The position numbers and the translations under genes were made by a program. This document shows, one piece after another, positions 48,772 to 56,468 of a stretch of 64,000 nt of DNA. This stretch comes from an uncultured Geobacteraceae bacterium (GTDB lineage: Bacteria > Desulfobacterota > Desulfuromonadia > Geobacterales > Pseudopelobacteraceae), in the NCBI GenBank assembly GCA_903939115.1, contig CAJAFV010000056.1:62001-126000 (forward strand). The letters are read 5' to 3'. Position 1 is the first letter of the stretch; each line of letters starts with the position of its first letter. The notes below the pieces were generated by a model. It did not search any database and was not told the origin of the DNA. It was given only the letters and a program-made list of their open reading frames with translations.

Positions 48772-49194
48772 TTAATAAGCCTGATCGAAGGCGTTCTTTA
48801 TGTGATCGATGGCATGCTGGCCGTCAGTATGCAGCAGAATGGCTATTACGTCAAACCGTGCGTTGGTATCATGAAGCCGGTTTTTACTGAGCCAGGTCAA
48901 TGCCGCTTTAGAAATCTGGCGCTGCTTAAAGGGAGTCACCGCAAGTTGCGGCACTCCGTAGGAAAGCCCCCGGCGGGCTTTGACCTCGATAAAAACGAGA
49001 CTTTTGTCTTCCGGATCACGGGCGATAATATCAACTTCGCCCCCCTTGCAGCGAAAGTTGCGTTCCAGAATCCGGTAGCCGTGCGCGATCAGGAAATGTG
49101 CGGCAATCTCCTCGCCAAGTTCGCCAGTCCCCTTGTTGCCGCTGGCTTGGGGAGCAGGTGGCGTTTTAAAGAAGAGGCTTTTTAAGATGTTCAT
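48772..49194 (-). CDS. yraN: YraN/UPF0102 nuclease-like protein
   Basis: Protein of 140 residues with the UPF0102 pattern 'GEEIAAHFLIAHGYRILERN', 'GGEVDIIARD' and 'FIEVKAR', a PD-(D/E)xK-like arrangement (Glu, Asp, Glu-x-Lys). The function is unproven in most species. It starts at ATG 49194 and is followed by the nitrilase gene after 12 bp on the same strand. Confidence 0.9.
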   Translation of the reverse strand: MNILKSLFFKTPPAPQASGNKGTGELGEEIAAHFLIAHGYRILERNFRCKGGEVDIIARDPEDKSLVFIEVKARRGLSYGVPQLAVTPFKQRQISKAALTWLSKNRLHDTNARFDVIAILLHTDGQHAIDHIKNAFDQAY

Positions 49195-49248
49195 GGTTTT
49201 TGCCTTGATGGGGAAGAGTAATCCCCAGTATCACACAAGATGGTTTTC

Positions 49249-49279
49249 GTAGGAGCGGCATGTTGCCGCGATTTTCGCA
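49249..49279 (+). repeat. REP-like hairpin, copy A
   Basis: The unit starts GTAGGAGC and continues with a hairpin GCGGCA-TGT-TGCCGC, then GCGA. It lies in the 220 bp gap between yraN and mqsA, which contains no recognisable gene. Small plus-strand ORFs crossing it are an artefact of the repeat. Confidence 0.8.
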
Positions 49280-49414
49280 GGTTGATATTTCAAATCAGCC
49301 AGTTTGAACCTTTCTATTCAAGTGTGTTTTGCCAACCAGTCCGGGGAAATTTGGAATATCCTCACGGATCGAAAGGAAATACGGAGGATGTCCCGCTTTA
49401 TTCACATTTTTTCT

Positions 49415-49879
49415 TCAAGCGGTTCGCAACTTTTTTGTGGATACTGCTGAACGAGCTGCCAGACGTGTTTCTTTTTGCGGAGTAAAAGCTGGACTCATTT
49501 CTGCAAGCAGGTCCGGATGTTTCTCAACCAGCTTCAAAAGTTTAACCAACGGTGTTGGCGGCCTGGTTTCACCCCGCTCGTAACGGGAAAATGCAACTTT
49601 ACCAATACCGACTACTTCTGACAGTTCGGTTTGTGTAAGTTTAAGGTTCTTGCGGATACGCCGGATATCAGCGCTCACATCGCCTTTCACAGCTCGAATA
49701 ATCGCCGTTTGCGCTTCGGTGTAACGACGATAACTTTCTTCATCCCAAACTCCTTCGCCGCATGCCGGGCAGAAATCCCCCTTCATCGAATGCAGTGTCA
49801 AGGATTGTCCGGCGTAGGAAAGAGTTTCCTCCTGCACTCTGGTAAACGTTTCTAAATTTCCACAAGCTGGACACTTCAT
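49415..49879 (-). CDS. mqsA: MqsA-type antitoxin
   Basis: Antitoxin of 154 residues that binds and neutralises MqsR and autoregulates the operon. An N-terminal zinc-binding domain has Cys3, Cys6, Cys37 and Cys40 ('MKCPACGN' and 'DFCPACGEGVW'), the same spacing as E. coli MqsA. The C-terminal Xre helix-turn-helix is 'KLTQTELSEVVGIGKVAFSR'. About 20 residues of extra tail follow. It starts 9 bp after the mqsR stop; toxin-first order is as in E. coli. Confidence 0.94.
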   Translation of the reverse strand: MKCPACGNLETFTRVQEETLSYAGQSLTLHSMKGDFCPACGEGVWDEESYRRYTEAQTAIIRAVKGDVSADIRRIRKNLKLTQTELSEVVGIGKVAFSRYERGETRPPTPLVKLLKLVEKHPDLLAEMSPAFTPQKETRLAARSAVSTKKLRTA

Positions 49880-49888
49880 TGCTCTACC

Positions 49889-50197
49889 TCACTTTGCCTT
49901 GAACTGGATAACCGGAGGTCGGCCATCACTGTAGGCGGTAATCTTGATATATACTCCGGTTCCATCTTCTGTCACGCCGTGGTAAACATCCTGCCACTCC
50001 CTGTGATCAGCGTGGGTGGTCATCGACTTGTAAAAATTGCTGCGGGAAAGAGCACGAACCACAAGCCGCATTTCCGGTTCCGATAAGCCAAGCTCAAGGC
50101 CGCCACGCAAGGCAGTTGCCGTGAAAGGGCGACTTGTTGGAGCGGCAACAACAGTCTGTATATCGGCCAGACTATAGTGGGGAGTTCGCTTTTCCAT
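49889..50197 (-). CDS. mqsR: MqsR-type mRNA interferase toxin
   Basis: Ribonuclease toxin of 102 residues that cleaves mRNA at GCU in the E. coli member. The sequence shows 'MEKRTPHYSLADIQ', 'FYKSMTTHADHREWQDVYHG' and 'GVYIKITAYSDGRPPVIQFK', closely following the known family. The start is ATG 50197, only about 8 bp after the -10 element of a strong candidate promoter, so its mRNA may be almost leaderless. Confidence 0.95.
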   Translation of the reverse strand: MEKRTPHYSLADIQTVVAAPTSRPFTATALRGGLELGLSEPEMRLVVRALSRSNFYKSMTTHADHREWQDVYHGVTEDGTGVYIKITAYSDGRPPVIQFKAK

Positions 50198-50204
50198 TTA
50201 GCAA

Positions 50205-50233
50205 ATAATATCCAATTTGATTTAATTAGTCAA
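50205..50233 (-). promoter_or_regulatory. Strong candidate sigma-70 promoter for mqsRA with direct repeats
   Basis: On the minus strand TTGACT (50233-50228) and TATTAT (50210-50205) are separated by exactly 17 bp. Two direct repeats ATCAAATTG (50239-50231 and 50221-50213) overlap the -35 and spacer with an 18 bp period, a plausible operator. No AACCT-AGGTT palindrome, known from E. coli MqsA operators, was found. Confidence 0.65.
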
Positions 50234-50313
50234 TTTGATAAATTATGTGATGTCTTTTTGATTTGCAACCGTCCCCAGAAGAAAAACCAGGGAGTCCCGA
50301 TTTATTCCCGTAA

Positions 50314-50405
50314 GCCGCTCCTACGAAAGCAAACCTTCGAGTTTGGAAAACGCTCCTACTGAATCAACAATGCTCCCCGTAGGAGCGGCATGCTGCCGCG
50401 AATGG
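50314..50405. repeat. REP-like pair: partial inverted unit plus complete unit
   Basis: A complete unit GTAGGAGC + GCGGCA-TGC-TGCCGC + GCGAATG runs 50379-50405 on the + strand. Two inverted partial units (CGCTCCTAC at 50317-50325 region and 50351-50359) lie upstream. The segment is the 214 bp gap between mqsR and the small ORF at 50412 and contains nothing else recognised. Confidence 0.7.
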
Positions 50406-50411
50406 AGGATC

Positions 50412-50597
50412 TCATGCGTCTCGTTTCGATCTGGTAGTTTTCCGCTGGTTTCTAACATAGTGATCAACGCCACTTTGAAGCTCTGGGCGGTCTTCGTCTT
50501 TCCACGCCCCGAAAAAGGTCTTCAAGGCGTTTTTCATCCTCTCATGCTGCAATTTATTGCGCAGTGATTCGGCCACAATATGCCCAAGCAGATTCAT
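50412..50597 (-). CDS. Small antitoxin-like protein coupled to aor
   Basis: A 61-residue ORF whose ATG (50597) overlaps the aor stop by 4 bp (ATGA), typical of genuine translational coupling. Its sequence 'FGAWKDEDRPELQSGVDHYV' with a basic tail is reminiscent of small VapB-like antitoxins, but I do not recognise a family with certainty. No toxin ORF follows; the next 214 bp are REP-like repeats and the mqsRA promoter. It may be a solitary antitoxin, or a spurious ORF. Confidence 0.45.
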   Translation of the reverse strand: MNLLGHIVAESLRNKLQHERMKNALKTFFGAWKDEDRPELQSGVDHYVRNQRKTTRSKRDA

Positions 50598-52333
50598 GGC
50601 TGTTTTTCCAGAAAAGCAGCATCATCAAAGCAGCCATTCACATTCAAACCGCGGATGCGATAATATTTATCCAGCTCCTCTTCAAACCGAATCCTGTCAA
50701 TCGGGAGAATAGCAATGTCATCACCGCTGCTGCCTGGTTCGGTGAAAAAGCGCTCCGGCAGCACGTCATCGCTGCGCGTAAAGCCGTTACTGCAGTTGTA
50801 ATAGCGTTCAGTCAGGACAATCCTCCTGCCGATTTCCTTCAGGCGCTGTGGCGAATATACTACGCCAGTGACAGCGGTCAAAAGTTCTGCATACTCTTCC
50901 AGGCTGGCGCCAAAGAAGGCAAACTTGCAGGCGACCAGTGAATCAACGGCGGCGTTGGTGTCCTCGGCGATGCTGATAATGCGGGCTTTACCGGAAAAAG
51001 AAAACCGGTCGGTCGGCACCGGCTTGCGTAAAATTTCGTGAGAGACCGGATAGGCGCGGAGGTGGCAGCCGCCGCGATTACTCGTACAGTACGCCAGTGC
51101 CATGCCGTACGCTCCGCGTGGATCATATGCCGGAAGTTCCAGCGATTTAACGCTCATGGAAAGTTCCGGATGTCCCAACTCTTCCGCCAGTCGCCGGGAC
51201 CCAAGTGAGAGGAGGTTGCCGTCTCCATGCCGGTGGGCGATATCGTTCAGCAATCCCGGAATCTCCCCGGCTGTTGGGAAAGCCCCTTTAATCTCACCCC
51301 AGGCGGAGAGGGTGGCCGCAGCGGTAATGGTATCGATACCAAGTTCGTTGCAGAGGTTGTTTGCGGTGATAATTGCGTGTAAATCATGCACATTATTGAG
51401 CGCACCGAAATGGGAAACTGTTTCGTATTCCGGAAGCGGTTTGCCGGATGCAGATGATTTTTTGCATTGTATCGGGCAGCCGTAGCAGCCGTCTTTTTTT
51501 GCCCCGTAGACGTTTTTAATGGTAGGACCGGAATAGTTGCAGGAATGTTCGAAAAAGGTTTTGCGGAAGTTTTCCGTCGGGGCCATACGGCGCTGCGCCA
51601 TCAGATCCACCAGCACCGGGGTGCCGAATTCAGAAATCCCCAGCGGGCCGAAGATAACCGGAGAAGCTTTGAAAAGCCGCATGATGTCCTGACGGGCATT
51701 TTCAAACAGTGCCGGATCGGCGATGGCACCTTTTCTGTCGCCGTATACCGTCACCGCTTTAAGGTTTTTACTCCCCATGACAGCGCCCATGCCGCCACGT
51801 CCGACGGAATTTCCCTCTCCCATCATGATATTTGCAAACAGGACGCCGTTTTCACCAGCCGGGCCAATGGCAGCAACGCTGCCCAACTCTTTGAGGACGG
51901 CAATGGTTGTCGGGATATCAGAGCCCCAGAGGTGGCCTGCCGGTTTAATTTCAACAACATCCGCCGCTATGGTTACAATAACCGGCTTTGGGCTTCTGCC
52001 GCTGATGAACAGAACGTCAACACCGGCAGCTTTCAGACGCCAGGCAAAACGGCCACCTGCTGAACAATCATAGATAGTGCCGGTCAGTGGTGATCGAGAA
52101 ACAACGGCAAGACGGGCGGAAGTAGGAGACGGCGTGCCGCATAACGGCCCGACCGAGAAAATAAGCGGCATGGCAGGATCGAACGGATCAAGCTTGAAAT
52201 AGTCGCGCATCAGGCGTACACCCAGGCCGCGGCCGCCGAGATATTCCTCAAGTAACTGGCGAGGGATCTCTTCACGGCACGAAGTTCCCGTTGTCAGGTC
52301 AACCTTGAGCAGTGTGCCGGTCCAGCCATTCAT
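50594..52333 (-). CDS. aor: Aldehyde:ferredoxin oxidoreductase (tungsten/molybdenum-pterin)
   Basis: Tungsto-pterin enzyme of 579 residues that oxidises aldehydes to acids, or reduces acids with low-potential ferredoxin. The N-terminus 'MNGWTGTLLKVDLTTG' and 'YLGGRGLGVRLM' are typical, and 'CYGCPIQCKKSS' (about residues 282-290) with 'LVACKF' near the C-terminus supplies the four Cys for the [4Fe-4S] cluster. It overlaps the upstream phosphatase gene by 4 bp. Its electron partner is not adjacent. Cofactor genes are not in this window. Confidence 0.93.
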   Translation of the reverse strand: MNGWTGTLLKVDLTTGTSCREEIPRQLLEEYLGGRGLGVRLMRDYFKLDPFDPAMPLIFSVGPLCGTPSPTSARLAVVSRSPLTGTIYDCSAGGRFAWRLKAAGVDVLFISGRSPKPVIVTIAADVVEIKPAGHLWGSDIPTTIAVLKELGSVAAIGPAGENGVLFANIMMGEGNSVGRGGMGAVMGSKNLKAVTVYGDRKGAIADPALFENARQDIMRLFKASPVIFGPLGISEFGTPVLVDLMAQRRMAPTENFRKTFFEHSCNYSGPTIKNVYGAKKDGCYGCPIQCKKSSASGKPLPEYETVSHFGALNNVHDLHAIITANNLCNELGIDTITAAATLSAWGEIKGAFPTAGEIPGLLNDIAHRHGDGNLLSLGSRRLAEELGHPELSMSVKSLELPAYDPRGAYGMALAYCTSNRGGCHLRAYPVSHEILRKPVPTDRFSFSGKARIISIAEDTNAAVDSLVACKFAFFGASLEEYAELLTAVTGVVYSPQRLKEIGRRIVLTERYYNCSNGFTRSDDVLPERFFTEPGSSGDDIAILPIDRIRFEEELDKYYRIRGLNVNGCFDDAAFLEKQP

Positions 52334-52992
52334 GGCTGCTGACCACAGATGCGCGCGATTGCTTCACACAGTTCCGTGGGGGCATGTACAATCATATCGG
52401 CGCCGCTTAGTTCGGCCATATCGCCGTACCCCCATGAGCAGGCAATCGTCATCATAGCGGCACGCTGACCAGACTCAACATCGTGGATGCTGTCACCAAT
52501 CATTATGCACTCCTGAGGTGAGACCCCCATTTTCTCAGCTATTTTCAGCAAGGGGAGGGGGGACGGTTTTCTTTCCGGGTAGGTGTCTCCGCCGCACGCA
52601 CAATCAAAGAGAGTGTCAATTCCAAGATCCTGCAGCAGCAGAAGGCATAAATCTTCATTTTTGTTGGTAATGACAGCCAGCCTGATGTGACGTGCGACAA
52701 GGTCATGGAGGGTATTCAATACCCCCGGATACAGTCGGCTTTTTTCCGCAAGGTGCCGCCGATTATAATCAAGAAACATGGCAAGAGCGTGGGTAATATC
52801 AAATTCAGAAAAGCCGGGTAGTATCTGTTCTATAAGATTACGAGAACCCCTGCCGACTTTTAGACGGACATCTTTCTCGTCCAGAAGAGTCAGGGAAAAG
52901 GCCTCCCGGACATGGTTGACCGCATCGGTCAAATCTCCAAGCGAGTCAACCAGAGTGCCGTCGAGGTCAAAGAGAGCGGCACGGATCGTCAT
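52330..52992 (-). CDS. gph: Phosphoglycolate phosphatase-like HAD hydrolase
   Basis: HAD phosphatase of 220 residues with nucleophile motif 'ALFDLDGTLVDSLGDL', cap region, 'VITNKNEDLCLLLL' and 'PQECIMIGDSIHDVE'. The sequence is closest to Gph-type phosphatases, but HAD substrates cannot be fixed by sequence alone. ATGA overlaps at both ends (with yhbY and aor) indicate one operon. Confidence 0.85.
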   Translation of the reverse strand: MTIRAALFDLDGTLVDSLGDLTDAVNHVREAFSLTLLDEKDVRLKVGRGSRNLIEQILPGFSEFDITHALAMFLDYNRRHLAEKSRLYPGVLNTLHDLVARHIRLAVITNKNEDLCLLLLQDLGIDTLFDCACGGDTYPERKPSPLPLLKIAEKMGVSPQECIMIGDSIHDVESGQRAAMMTIACSWGYGDMAELSGADMIVHAPTELCEAIARICGQQP

Positions 52993-53285
52993 GCCGCTTT
53001 TGGAAGAACAATGACAGGCGGTTTGGCCGCCCGGTAGAGGAGAAAGGTCTTGCCAAGGATTTGGGCAATGTCGGCCTGGCAGGCTTCGGCCAGAGCCGCG
53101 GAAGCTTCATGTTTGTCGAGCATGCAGCTCTCCAGGAGTTTCACCTTGATCAGTTCGTGATGGTCAAGAGAAACGTTCAATTCAGCAATCAGAGCGGCCT
53201 CGATCTCTTTTTTTCCAATCTGGACAAGAGGTTTCAGTTTGTGCCCAAGGGCCCGCAGGTGTCGTTTCTGTTTTCCGGTCAACAT
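52989..53285 (-). CDS. yhbY: YhbY-type CRM-domain RNA-binding protein
   Basis: Small RNA-binding protein of 98 residues associated with ribosome assembly in E. coli. The start ATG 53285 is chosen because the conserved domain begins 'MLTGKQKRHLRALGHKLKP' and a GGAG lies about 11 bases upstream; the longer frame to 53405 is not conserved and runs into the REP region. The GxxG-type loop sits in 'VQIGKKE'. It overlaps gph by 4 bp. Confidence 0.9.
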   Translation of the reverse strand: MLTGKQKRHLRALGHKLKPLVQIGKKEIEAALIAELNVSLDHHELIKVKLLESCMLDKHEASAALAEACQADIAQILGKTFLLYRAAKPPVIVLPKAA

Positions 53286-53373
53286 ACGTTGGTCATCTCC
53301 TGATGGTATAATGTAAAAACGTCTGAACCTATAACATATCGGGTGAGCTGCTGGCAAATGACAAAATTTGTTT

Positions 53374-53458
53374 GTAGGAGCGTCTTTCAGACGCGAATGT
53401 TGCAATAGTCACTTGTTTCAGGCCACTGAGGCAATCGCGGCAGGATGCCGCTCCTACG
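53374..53458. repeat. REP-like inverted pair (BIME-like)
   Basis: Two units face each other: on the + strand GTAGGAGC with hairpin GCGTCT-TTC-AGACGC (53374-53399), and on the minus strand GTAGGAGC with hairpin GCGGCA-TCC-TGCCGC (53457-53435). They lie between yhbY and the YyaL-type gene. The stem sequence differs from the other copies but remains paired. Confidence 0.8.
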
Positions 53459-53459
53459 A

Positions 53460-55595
53460 TTATGACAGCAGTCGGTTCAATTCATCGATCGTGGTAACGG
53501 CGGGGTAGCAGGTGCCTGGTACGCAGAGTGATAGTGAGAGGGGTGACGGCCCCTTCTCGTACCGGATAATCAGGTCCTTGATGGCGTGACTGTGGAGGGC
53601 CGCATTGAGTGCGAACGCTTCAGGGCTGCTCGTATCTCCGGAGAATGTTGCCGTAGGCGGATCCGCTGCCAAGAGTGTGAGGAGTTGCAGGGCGCCCAGA
53701 TGGCCCAGCGGGTTCTGCTCCATATCGCTCAGGATTCCGCCCAGTGCCGCGCGTGCGAAGTCAAGGAGCTCCGGTCTGTCCTCAACCCAGGCCAGTCTAT
53801 AAAGTAGATGGGCGGTGCGAGTAAATGCCGATGGCGTAACGCCGTCATGGTCAGATGATACGCGTGTCGGCATCTGCTCGGCGTCGTGTCCGGTGAGAGT
53901 GAATTCGCCGGAGTCGGAATCACGAAAAAGGTTCAGCATGTCTTCAGCAAGCGCTCGCGCCTCTGCCAACCAGCTCTTATCAAGAGTTGCCTCAAACAGG
54001 TCCAGCACCCCTCCGGCCAGAAAGGCATAATCCTCTAGAAAACCGGGCACATCCGATGCCCCATTCAGATAGCTGCGCAGCACTCTGCCGTCTTCACGGC
54101 GGAGCCTGTTGATGACAAACGTTGCTGCCCGGGCGGCAGTGATGGCGTATTCCGGCTTGTTGAAGGTGACCGCCGCTGTGGCGAGTGCCGAAATCATCAG
54201 ACCGTTCCAGGAGGTGATGATTTTGTCATCCCTCAGCGGGTGGACACGCTCTTCCCGCTGCTTCAGCAGTTTCGCACGACAGTGTGCCAATCGTTCGCTT
54301 GTCTCGTCTTCATGTAGTCGGTGCCGTCGGCAAAAATCATCCAGGGCGACCGGGGCGGTAAGAATGGTCTCTCCTTCAAAATTTCCCTCTTCTTTCACCG
54401 CATGGAAGAGGCAGAACAACCCGGCGTCAGATCCCAGACAGGCATCGATTACGCTCTTGTCCCATACATAAGATTTGCCTTCAACCCCTTCAGAATCGGC
54501 ATCAAGGGCCGAACAAAAGGCGCCTTCCGCAGTTTGAAGTTCCCGTGCGACAAACGTGAAAATCTCTTCAGTCATGGTGCGGTAAAAAGGTTCTCCCGTA
54601 GCCAGGAAGGCATCAGTCGTAACCCGGGCCAGCATGGCCTGATCGTACAGCATCTTCTCAAAGTGAGGCGCCAGCCAGAACTGATCGACGGAGTAACGGT
54701 GCAGTCCACCACCAAGCTGGTCCCAGATGCCGCCGGCCCGCATCTTCCGCAGAGTATGGAGTGCCATTTGAAGAGTCCCTTCCCCTTCATGAAGCAGGGA
54801 AAAAATTCCCTCCCTTTCAAGGGGAGGGTTAGGGTGGGGATGGGGTAGGTGTTTCCCCTGCCCGATCAGCCAAATCAGATACATCGGCATCGGGAATTTC
54901 GGGGCACTCCCAAAGCCGCCGTGTGTCGGGTCATAGATTCTCTTCAGGGTCTGCAGCGCTTTTTCGGTAATGGCCGTTATGTCAGGTGCACTCTCGTTTC
55001 CCACCTGCCTCCGCCCACTATCCAGCGCCTCCATGATTCCCTTGCAGTTTTTTTCAATCATGTCCGGACGTTGCCGCCAGAGTGTTGCGATATTTGTCAA
55101 CAGTTCCATCAGGCCGCTCATGCCACGACCTCCTCGCTTGGGGAGGTAGGTAATCGCCATAAAAGGCCGTTTCTCGGGCGTCATGAAAATATTCAGTGGC
55201 CAGCCGCCACTCCCGGTCAACGCCTGCGCCACAGCCATATAAAAATCATCAATGTCGGGGCGCTCCTCCCGATCGACTTTAATGCAGACAAAATAGCGGT
55301 TCAGGAGCGCCGCAACTTCTTCATCCTCAAATGATTCATGGGCCATGACGTGGCACCAGTGGCAGGTCGCGTAACCGATTGAAAGCAGAATCGGCAGACT
55401 CTCGGAGCGCGCTCTTTCAAAGGCTGCCGGACTCCATTCATACCAGGCCACCGGGTTTTCCGCGTGCTGCAGCAGGTAGGGGGAACGGGCGAAAATCAGG
55501 CGGTTGAAACGTTCGCCGCCGTCAGCGGGAAGAGTTGTCTTGTCAATCGCCATCAGGCCGGCGACGTAGGCGGCGGTGTTGATAGAGGAAGTCAT
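53460..55595 (-). CDS. YyaL-type thioredoxin-domain protein (DUF255)
   Basis: A 711-residue member of the YyaL/spermatogenesis-associated-20-like family: N-terminal thioredoxin fold with 'ATCHWCHVM' (Cys78 and Cys81) and '[15 protein letters not shown]', then an (alpha/alpha)6-type barrel ('[17 protein letters not shown]', '[13 protein letters not shown]'). The biochemical role is uncertain. A 13-residue stretch at 251-263 ('[13 protein letters not shown]') is derived from an inserted DNA repeat and enlarges a loop. The start ATG 55595 has AAGGAG upstream. Confidence 0.9.
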   Translation of the reverse strand: MTSSINTAAYVAGLMAIDKTTLPADGGERFNRLIFARSPYLLQHAENPVAWYEWSPAAFERARSESLPILLSIGYATCHWCHVMAHESFEDEEVAALLNRYFVCIKVDREERPDIDDFYMAVAQALTGSGGWPLNIFMTPEKRPFMAITYLPKRGGRGMSGLMELLTNIATLWRQRPDMIEKNCKGIMEALDSGRRQVGNESAPDITAITEKALQTLKRIYDPTHGGFGSAPKFPMPMYLIWLIGQGKHLPHPHPNPPLEREGIFSLLHEGEGTLQMALHTLRKMRAGGIWDQLGGGLHRYSVDQFWLAPHFEKMLYDQAMLARVTTDAFLATGEPFYRTMTEEIFTFVARELQTAEGAFCSALDADSEGVEGKSYVWDKSVIDACLGSDAGLFCLFHAVKEEGNFEGETILTAPVALDDFCRRHRLHEDETSERLAHCRAKLLKQREERVHPLRDDKIITSWNGLMISALATAAVTFNKPEYAITAARAATFVINRLRREDGRVLRSYLNGASDVPGFLEDYAFLAGGVLDLFEATLDKSWLAEARALAEDMLNLFRDSDSGEFTLTGHDAEQMPTRVSSDHDGVTPSAFTRTAHLLYRLAWVEDRPELLDFARAALGGILSDMEQNPLGHLGALQLLTLLAADPPTATFSGDTSSPEAFALNAALHSHAIKDLIIRYEKGPSPLSLSLCVPGTCYPAVTTIDELNRLLS
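54806..54850 (-). repeat. Intragenic palindromic repeat inside the YyaL-type gene
   Basis: A hairpin CCCTCCCTTT / AAGGGGAGGG around 54810-54828 followed by a GGGT/GGGG-rich tail encodes the peptide [13 protein letters not shown] on the minus strand. The same peptide is a well-known signature of dispersed bacterial repeats. It is in frame and does not break the gene. Confidence 0.75.
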
Positions 55596-55714
55596 GAGGT
55601 TCTCCTTAGTTGATTCTTTTACACTATCTCGATTGGGGGTGTCAGTACAACGAAGGGGGCATACAACAATGGGGTCACTTGCTATGTGGCTTTATCTCCA
55701 GAAAACAGTTGAGA

Positions 55715-56062
55715 TCAGTCCTGATTTTCAGAAGTTTGAATATTCAATAACTCATCCTGCAACATCGGTACATCCTCCACAACCGACCTCCATACCGTCG
55801 CAAGATCTACGCCGAAATATTGATGTATCAGCTTGTCTCGAAAACCCGCCAGGTCTCTCCAGGGAATAAAAGGGTAACGATCCCTAAAGGGTGTAGAAAT
55901 ATTTTTGGTCGCCTCACCGACAATCTCGAACTGCCTGATCACTCCATCTTGCACCAGGCGGTTCTCCAAAAAAGATTCCTGACCCATTCTGCTGGTATAT
56001 ATTGTTATCTGTCGCAAGGCATCAATGATATGCGCGAGATAGACCAGATCATCTCGAATCAT
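55715..56062 (-). CDS. hepT: HepT-type (DUF86) toxin
   Basis: HEPN-family RNase toxin of 115 residues with the motif R-x4-H-x-Y in 'GFRDKLIHQYFG'. It starts with an ATGA overlap with the upstream nucleotidyltransferase gene. Helical content and size match DUF86. In characterised systems MntA modifies the motif tyrosine of HepT and blocks its RNase activity. Confidence 0.93.
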   Translation of the reverse strand: MIRDDLVYLAHIIDALRQITIYTSRMGQESFLENRLVQDGVIRQFEIVGEATKNISTPFRDRYPFIPWRDLAGFRDKLIHQYFGVDLATVWRSVVEDVPMLQDELLNIQTSENQD

Positions 56063-56346
56063 AAAGAGATTACCTTCATCTCGCGCCGTATGCGGTCAAT
56101 GAGATACGGGCTGACAGCCTGTTCAGTCAATAGATCGATTTTTACACCGAGTAGTTCTGACAGCTCACGTTCAATACGAATAATTCCGAGAAGGCTTTTC
56201 TGCTCTTTGAACCAGACCATGAGATCAAGGTCGCTGTCTGGTCGCGCCTCGTTCCGCGCATAAGATCCAAAAACGCCTACTTTTTCAGCGCCCTGCTGGT
56301 GCATAAAACTGATAATTTTATCGTCAAACGGGGTGATCTGCGCCAT
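56059..56346 (-). CDS. mntA: MntA-type minimal nucleotidyltransferase antitoxin
   Basis: Protein of 95 residues with the nucleotidyltransferase signature 'GVFGSYARNEARPDSDLDLMV' shortened here to its core 'GSYARNEARPDSDLDL', containing GS and the D-x-D pair, and no further domain. It is translationally coupled to the hepT downstream. The family inactivates HepT by adding AMP to a tyrosine. Confidence 0.93.
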   Translation of the reverse strand: MAQITPFDDKIISFMHQQGAEKVGVFGSYARNEARPDSDLDLMVWFKEQKSLLGIIRIERELSELLGVKIDLLTEQAVSPYLIDRIRREMKVISL

Positions 56347-56468
56347 GTCTTAAATATCCTTCCGGATGAAGCGTGCAAGAAGTTACAAGTCACTAACTGA
56401 TACCACAATATAGTGTTCTCAACAATTGCTAAACAATAAAACGTACCATTGACTTCCCGCTATACATC

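Noticed and set aside
49240-49583. Small plus-strand ORFs between yraN and mqsA
   Set aside because: They cross a REP-like hairpin and run into mqsA; peptides reflect repeat sequence, not a gene.
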